Assembly: GCA_017305815.1 (NCBI GenBank)
Contig: JAFKJZ010000177.1
Location: 1 to 11,192 of the forward strand
DNA: 11,192 bases
From: Hyphomicrobiales bacterium
GTDB lineage: Bacteria; Pseudomonadota; Alphaproteobacteria; Rhizobiales; Kaistiaceae
Reading direction: 5' to 3'
Shown here: positions 6,981 through 11,192 of the stretch, piece after piece
Numbering within the stretch: position 1 is the first letter of the stretch
Layout of the letters: every line of letters starts with the position of its first letter
Translations under genes and position numbers: made by a program
The notes under the pieces: model-generated
Seen by the model: the letters and a program-made list of their open reading frames with translations, nothing else
What the model was told of the DNA's origin: nothing
Database searches by the model: none

Positions 6981-7364
6981 CTACTCCACGCAGCCGAAAT
7001 TGGTAAGCAGCCTTGTCGCGACGTCACGATCCTCTACCGAGCCACCGTGATCGGAAAGCAACAATAGGGACGATGTTCCGCCCGGCTCGAGGATGGCGTG
7101 GAACGGCACGTAGGAAGCCGTCGGACCGATCGCGACCTCGCCGCAATAGCCATGGCCGTTGCGCGACTTGGAAAGATGCAGGCCACGGAACTGCGCCTCG
7201 GCCGGGGCCTTGAAATCGCGCGTCACCAGGGTCTGGATCGACCGGACCAGCGCCGGATTGAGGTCGGCGGCCGAACCGTCGACCACCGTCTGCGCCCCGG
7301 CGGGAATGGCGGCCGAAAACGCCAGACCGGCCGCGAAAAATGCCGTCGCGACAGCGTTCCGCAT
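6981..7364 (-). CDS. Small exported protein with CGEV motif, function unknown
   Basis: A 127-residue protein with a clear signal peptide: Arg at position 2, hydrophobic 5-21, and cleavage probably after PAGA (residue 24). The mature part of about 100 residues has two Cys (C74 in YCGEVAIGP, C125 next to the C-terminus), which may form a periplasmic disulfide. The layout (an RSIQTLVTRDFKAPAEAQFRGL helix, then GHGYCGEV, then SYVPFHAIL) resembles small exported proteobacterial proteins with a CGEVN motif that I recall as uncharacterised; I know no function. Its ATG overlaps the P450 stop as TGATG, implying translational coupling, and its stop lies 9 bp before the methyltransferase. An in-frame extension upstream to 7730 is only the P450 gene read in the wrong frame. 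Confidence 0.8.
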   Translation of the reverse strand: MRNAVATAFFAAGLAFSAAIPAGAQTVVDGSAADLNPALVRSIQTLVTRDFKAPAEAQFRGLHLSKSRNGHGYCGEVAIGPTASYVPFHAILEPGGTSSLLLLSDHGGSVEDRDVATRLLTNFGCVE

Positions 7365-8647
7365 CAAACGTCCCACTTGAGCTGCAGCCCGTCGAGGCCA
7401 TGGAAGTGATAGGCGTCGCGATAGCTGGGCGCGGCGGCAAAGCGCAGCCCCTTCAGCCGCTCGAACAGGATCGGCATCGCGACCTGCATCTCCAGCCGGG
7501 CGAGCGGCGCGCCGATGCAGAAATGGATGCCGAGGCCGAAGGAGACATGCGGCAGCGCTTCGCGCGCCGGATCGAACCGGTCGGCCGCGGGATAGCGGTT
7601 CGGATCGCGATTGGCGGCGCCGAGCAGCAGGCCGACCTGCTGGCCCTTCCTGAGCGGAATGCCGCCGAATTCGAGATCCTCCAGCGCATAGCGCATGAAC
7701 ATGTGCAGCGGCGGATCGTAGCGCAGGCATTCCTCCACCGTCGCTGCCGTGCTCTCATCCGTCGCGAACAGAGCCTTCGGATCGGCGCCCGAGCGCAGGA
7801 TGGCCCGCACGCCGTTGCCGAGGGCGTGCACGGTCGCCTCATGGCCGGCATTGAGCAGCAGGATGCAGGTGGTGATCAGCTCGTCCTCGGAGAGCTTCTC
7901 GCCCTTCTCCTCGGCGGCGATCAGCTGGCTGATCAGGTCGTCGCCCGGCTTGCCGCGCCGCTCCTCGACATAGGCGCGCAGGAAGGCGGAGAAGGCGATC
8001 GTCGCGGCGACGGCGGCCTCTTCCATCTCGCGTGTGCGGCCGAGCTGGTACATGCCCACCATGGCGTGCGACCAGGCGAGCAGGTCGGGCGCGCGCTCGA
8101 CCGGAACACCGAGGATCTCGGCGATCACGGTGATCGGGATCGGCGTGGCATAGGCCTCGATCAGGTCGACCTCGCCCTTCGCCTCGAAGCCGTCGATCAG
8201 CTCGTGGCAGAGCGCCGCGATGCGCGGCCGCAGCCGCTCGATCTGGCGCGAGACGAAGGCGCGGTTGACCAGGGTGCGCAGGCGCGTGTGGACCGGCGGC
8301 TCGCGCTCCAGCATCGACAGGCCGTCGACGTCGTAGAACGGCTTCAGATGCGCCGGGATTTCCGGAATGCCGAGTTCCTCGCGCGTCGCGACATGCAGGA
8401 TCTCGCGTCCGAAACGGCGGTCACGATAGAGCGCGTTAACGTCGTCGGCGCCGAGGAAGCACCAGACGCCCTGCTCTTCCCAGAAGAACGCCGGCGCGAC
8501 GGCGCGGATCGCCTCGAACACCGGATAGGGGTCCTGGAAGAAGGCCGGGTCCTTGGCGTCGATCGAAACCCGCCGGCTGACCGGATCGATCCGGAAAGGC
8601 AGGGCCCTGCTCGGAGCCTCGACGGCGGACGCGGCGCGATCGTTCAT
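7364..8647 (-). CDS. Cytochrome P450 (bacterial class I type)
   Basis: A 427-residue soluble P450 of usual bacterial length, a heme-thiolate monooxygenase that would need ferredoxin and reductase partners, neither encoded here. The I-helix motif is LLLNAGHEATVHALGN (263-278), the K-helix ExxR is EECLR (E307-R310), and the heme loop is FGLGIHFCIGAPLAR with the ligand C377. Also typical are LEREPPVHTRLRTLVNRAF (113-131, C-helix) and the ending YHFHGLDGLQLKW. The I-helix acid is E270 but the next residue, normally the proton-relay Thr, is A271, with T272 after it. ATG at 8647 is chosen over an upstream ATG at 8773 because it has GGAATAAG 4 bases before it and the extra 42 residues look non-coding. 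It is first in the operon; the substrate is unknown. Confidence 0.95.
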   Translation of the reverse strand: MNDRAASAVEAPSRALPFRIDPVSRRVSIDAKDPAFFQDPYPVFEAIRAVAPAFFWEEQGVWCFLGADDVNALYRDRRFGREILHVATREELGIPEIPAHLKPFYDVDGLSMLEREPPVHTRLRTLVNRAFVSRQIERLRPRIAALCHELIDGFEAKGEVDLIEAYATPIPITVIAEILGVPVERAPDLLAWSHAMVGMYQLGRTREMEEAAVAATIAFSAFLRAYVEERRGKPGDDLISQLIAAEEKGEKLSEDELITTCILLLNAGHEATVHALGNGVRAILRSGADPKALFATDESTAATVEECLRYDPPLHMFMRYALEDLEFGGIPLRKGQQVGLLLGAANRDPNRYPAADRFDPAREALPHVSFGLGIHFCIGAPLARLEMQVAMPILFERLKGLRFAAAPSYRDAYHFHGLDGLQLKWDV

Positions 8648-8678
8648 GAATCTTATTCCAATTTGAAACTGACCCGCC

Positions 8679-8707
8679 ATTCTCTGCGGCCGGCCCTGCC
8701 TTGGCAA
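8679..8707 (-). promoter_or_regulatory. Candidate promoter of the P450 operon
   Basis: Leftward, TTGCCA (8707-8702), a 17-base spacer and GAGAAT (8684-8679), 32 bases before the P450 start. The spacing is ideal and the elements match consensus moderately. It lies in the 180-bp gap after cckA, downstream of a terminator-like sequence, so an independent promoter is expected here. Confidence 0.35.
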
Positions 8708-8780
8708 GCGCGGCATTGGGCAGCGCGCCGGCGACAGCCCGCCCCACGCGCGGCCCAAGCCGCGCGGCAACAACCTATTG

Positions 8781-8821
8781 AAAAAAGGCAGTTTTGCCGA
8801 TGCGGCGCCCGCCTCGCGCCG
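8781..8821 (-). terminator. Terminator after cckA
   Basis: Just after the cckA stop, a 6-bp GC stem (CGGCGC/GCGCCG, 8821-8816 and 8808-8803) is followed by a small hairpin GGCA-AAAC-TGCC (8798-8787) and a run of six T on the leftward strand (8786-8781). The U-tract is the best in the window. The last stem is only 4 bp, but the combination fits intrinsic termination separating cckA from the P450 operon. Confidence 0.55.
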
Positions 8822-8827
8822 GGGCAG

Positions 8828-11192
8828 CTAGTGGCCGAGGGTTTCCTTGACGGCCGTTGCCAGCTGCTTCAGCGAGAAGGGCTTTGGCAGGAAGTTGAAG
8901 GTCTCGCCATCCGGCAGGTTCTTGGCGAAGGCGTCCTCGGCATAGCCGGAGACGAAGATGATCTTCAGCCCCGGGCGCTCCTTGCGCAATTCGCGCAGCA
9001 GCGACGGCCCGTCCAGCTCCGGCATGACCACGTCGGAAACGACGAGGTCGATCGTGCCGCCAGTCTCGCGCATCACCTCCAGCGCCTCGACGCCGGATGC
9101 GGCCTCATGCACGGTATAGCCTCGCGAGGCGAGCGCGCGAGCGGCGAAGGCGCGCACCGCTTCCTCGTCCTCGACCAGCAGGATGCTGGCGTTGCCGGTC
9201 AGGTCGGCGATCTCCGGCGCCTTCTCGGCCACCACCTCCGGCTTCGCCGCCAAGACGGGAACATGCCGCGGCACGAAGATCCGGAAGGTCGTGCCGACGT
9301 CCGTCTCGCTGTCGAAGAAGATATGCGCGCCGGTCTGCTTGACGATGCCGTAGACGGTCGAGAGGCCGAGTCCGGTGCCCTTGCCGACATCCTTGGTCGA
9401 GAAGAACGGCTCGAAGATCTTCGACTGCACCTCGGGCGGGATGCCGGTGCCGGTATCGGCGACCTCGATCAGCACATATTCGGCCGGCGGCAACGGCTTG
9501 TAGCTGAACTCGGCCACCTCTTCCGGCGTGACGTTGCGGGTGCGGATCGTCAGCGTGCCGCCCTTCGGCATGGCGTCGCGCGCATTGACGGCGAGGTTGA
9601 TGACGACCTGCTCGAACTGGTTGAGGTCCGCCTTGATCGGCCAGACGTCGCGGCCATGCACGAGTTGCAGCTTGACCTTCTCGCCGAGCAGCCGCTCCAG
9701 CAGGATCGAGAGATCCGAAAGCACATCGCCCATCGCCAGTACCTGCGGCCGCAGGGTCTGGCGACGCGAGAAAGCCAGAAGCTGGCGGACGAGGCCGGCC
9801 GCGCGATTGGCGTTCTGCTTGATGTTCATGATGTCCTGGAAGGACGGGTCGCTCGGCCGGTGATTGGCCAGCAGCAGATCGGAAAAGCCGATGATCGCCG
9901 TCAGGACATTGTTGAAATCATGCGCAACGCCGCCGGCGAGCTGGCCGATCGCCTGCATCTTCTGGCTCTGCGCGAACTGCAGCTCCAACGCGCGCTGCTC
10001 CGTCGTCTCCAGCGCATAGACGGTGGCGATCTCGCGGTCGTTGGCGTCCTCGTCGACAGCGGTCACATAGAAGCGCACGCTGCGCTCGCCATGGCCGAGG
10101 ATCGAGGTGTCGACGGGCGGGATTTCGCTGCGGCCGCCGGCCGCGCCTTCCAGCGCCGCCTCCAGCGCCGGGCGCTCGTTCTCGCTGACGAGGTCAATCA
10201 GCCGCGCGCGGCTGCCGCCATCCGACTTGATCGGCCCGAACAGGCGGGCGAAGGGCGCATTGGTGCGGCCGATGCGGCCCGACTTGTCGATCGAAGCGAT
10301 GGCGAAGGGCGTGTGGTTGAAGAAGCGGGTGAAGCGGACTTCGGCGGCCCGCAGCGCCTCGGAGGTTTCCTCGCCCGGACCGCGATTGAGGACGATGGTG
10401 CGCGTCGCGCCCGGCGCGCCGTCGCCGGCGAAGGGAACGCGGTGCAACAGGCGGACCGGCAGGCTCTGGCCGTTCTGCTTGACGAGGTCGAGATCGATCG
10501 TCTCGGTCCGCGCCTCGCCGGCGCTCTCGCGGCCGACAGAGAGCAGCGCCGCGCCGTCGCCGCGCACGATGTCGCCGAGCGTCAGGGCACCGGCCTTGAA
10601 ATAGGTCAGGTCGATGCCGAGCCAGTCGGCCAGTGTCGCGTTCAGATAGACGATGCGGCCATCCGGCTCGGCCGAGAAAAAGCCGGCCGGGGCATGGTCG
10701 AGATAGTCGATCGCGTGCTGCAGGTCCTGGAAGACCGTCTCCTGCTGGACGCGGTCATGAGTGACGTCGGCGACCTGCCAGGCGGTCAGGAGGCGGCCAT
10801 CCGCCTCGCCCGCCTTCACCGGCCGGACGCGGATGCGATACCAGCGCGGCGCGCCGGAAGCGGGACCGGCGAGCGGGCTCGACATGCGAACCTCCTCGAC
10901 CGCCGCCTTGCCCTCGCGGATCGACTGCGACAGGCGGTAAATCGCCTCGCTCGCTGCCTGATCGCCCGAAAAGACGCGCTCGACGACGCGGACATCCTTG
11001 CCCTCGTCGGCGCCGATCAGGTCGGCATACGCGGCGTTGGCGTAGAGGATGCGGCCCTCGCGGTCTGTGATGACGAGGCCTTCGGACATGGTATCGACGA
11101 AGCCGCGGCCGAGATCGTCGCGCGGGGCCTTGCCGCTGAAGCGCATCAGGCCGATCGCGGCGGCGAAGAGCGTGAAAACGCCGACGACCGCG
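8828..11192 (-). CDS. cckA: CckA hybrid histidine kinase, partial (5' end outside window)
   Basis: CckA autophosphorylates and passes phosphate through ChpT to CtrA and CpdR, controlling the alphaproteobacterial cell cycle from the inner membrane. The last 787 codons are visible. They open with the end of a membrane helix ([18 protein letters not shown]), so the N-terminal membrane segments lie outside. Numbering from the Met at 11146: three PAS-like domains (about 15-130, 140-255, 268-382), HisKA with phospho-acceptor H409 in [21 protein letters not shown], HATPase with the N-box around N521, DTGTGIP (564-570), and [19 protein letters not shown]; then a C-terminal receiver (about 654-770) with D660, phospho-acceptor D705 in VVSDVVMPE and K755 in FLPKPF. 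All kinase and receiver residues are intact. The HDFNN-type H-box and single receiver are typical of CckA. It lies on the same strand as recA, as in related genomes. Confidence 0.94.
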   Translation of the reverse strand, partial: AVVGVFTLFAAAIGLMRFSGKAPRDDLGRGFVDTMSEGLVITDREGRILYANAAYADLIGADEGKDVRVVERVFSGDQAASEAIYRLSQSIREGKAAVEEVRMSSPLAGPASGAPRWYRIRVRPVKAGEADGRLLTAWQVADVTHDRVQQETVFQDLQHAIDYLDHAPAGFFSAEPDGRIVYLNATLADWLGIDLTYFKAGALTLGDIVRGDGAALLSVGRESAGEARTETIDLDLVKQNGQSLPVRLLHRVPFAGDGAPGATRTIVLNRGPGEETSEALRAAEVRFTRFFNHTPFAIASIDKSGRIGRTNAPFARLFGPIKSDGGSRARLIDLVSENERPALEAALEGAAGGRSEIPPVDTSILGHGERSVRFYVTAVDEDANDREIATVYALETTEQRALELQFAQSQKMQAIGQLAGGVAHDFNNVLTAIIGFSDLLLANHRPSDPSFQDIMNIKQNANRAAGLVRQLLAFSRRQTLRPQVLAMGDVLSDLSILLERLLGEKVKLQLVHGRDVWPIKADLNQFEQVVINLAVNARDAMPKGGTLTIRTRNVTPEEVAEFSYKPLPPAEYVLIEVADTGTGIPPEVQSKIFEPFFSTKDVGKGTGLGLSTVYGIVKQTGAHIFFDSETDVGTTFRIFVPRHVPVLAAKPEVVAEKAPEIADLTGNASILLVEDEEAVRAFAARALASRGYTVHEAASGVEALEVMRETGGTIDLVVSDVVMPELDGPSLLRELRKERPGLKIIFVSGYAEDAFAKNLPDGETFNFLPKPFSLKQLATAVKETLGH

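Noticed and set aside
6141..7067. 308-codon open frame antisense to the methyltransferase
   Set aside because: Asp/Arg/Glu/Gly-rich shadow frame without domain features.
8648..8773. N-terminal extension of the P450 to the ATG at 8773
   Set aside because: The extra residues look like translated non-coding sequence; the ATG at 8647 gives normal family length and a better ribosome site.

Overview
The window looks like chromosomal DNA from a GC-rich alphaproteobacterium, most likely order Hyphomicrobiales (Rhizobiales). Grounds: most genes run near 70% GC. RecA and the cell-cycle kinase CckA have their alphaproteobacterial forms. The recA promoter carries a near match to the alphaproteobacterial SOS box (GAAC-N7-GAAC type). 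I cannot name the genus from sequence alone.

Layout. Two core genes frame the window and both run leftward: recA (1-727, 3' end outside) and cckA (8828-11192, 5' end outside). About 8 kb of accessory genes lies between them: an exported SxxK serine hydrolase (933-2297, +); an SDR-family oxidoreductase with an altered active site (2317-3006, -); pseudouridine-5'-phosphate glycosidase psuG (3245-4156, +) without its usual kinase; a small DUF6572-type protein (4192-4560, -); a winged-helix regulator that seems frameshifted and truncated (4734-5141, -); a DUF1194/VWA-like exported protein (5262-6089, +); and a compact leftward operon of cytochrome P450 (7364-8647), a small exported Cys-containing protein (6981-7364) and a leucine-carboxyl-methyltransferase-like SAM methyltransferase (6105-6971).

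How genes work together. The clearest functional unit is the P450/exported protein/methyltransferase operon: stop and start overlap as TGATG between the first two, and only 9 bp separate the last two. It is plausibly an oxidation-plus-methylation module for a small molecule or lipid, but nothing here identifies the substrate. The other accessory genes look like independent single-gene units, several in convergent or divergent pairs. The stretch from about 4190 to 5260 stands out: lower GC (about 57% in the DUF6572 gene and about 42% in the spacer at 5161-5260), a broken regulator, and likely TTG start use. It looks like a site of gene decay or acquisition.

I see no CRISPR array, transposase, tRNA, rRNA or phage gene, and nothing I would call a clearly new defence or mobile system. 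The most useful leads are the three-gene operon, the decayed regulator and the non-canonical SDR.
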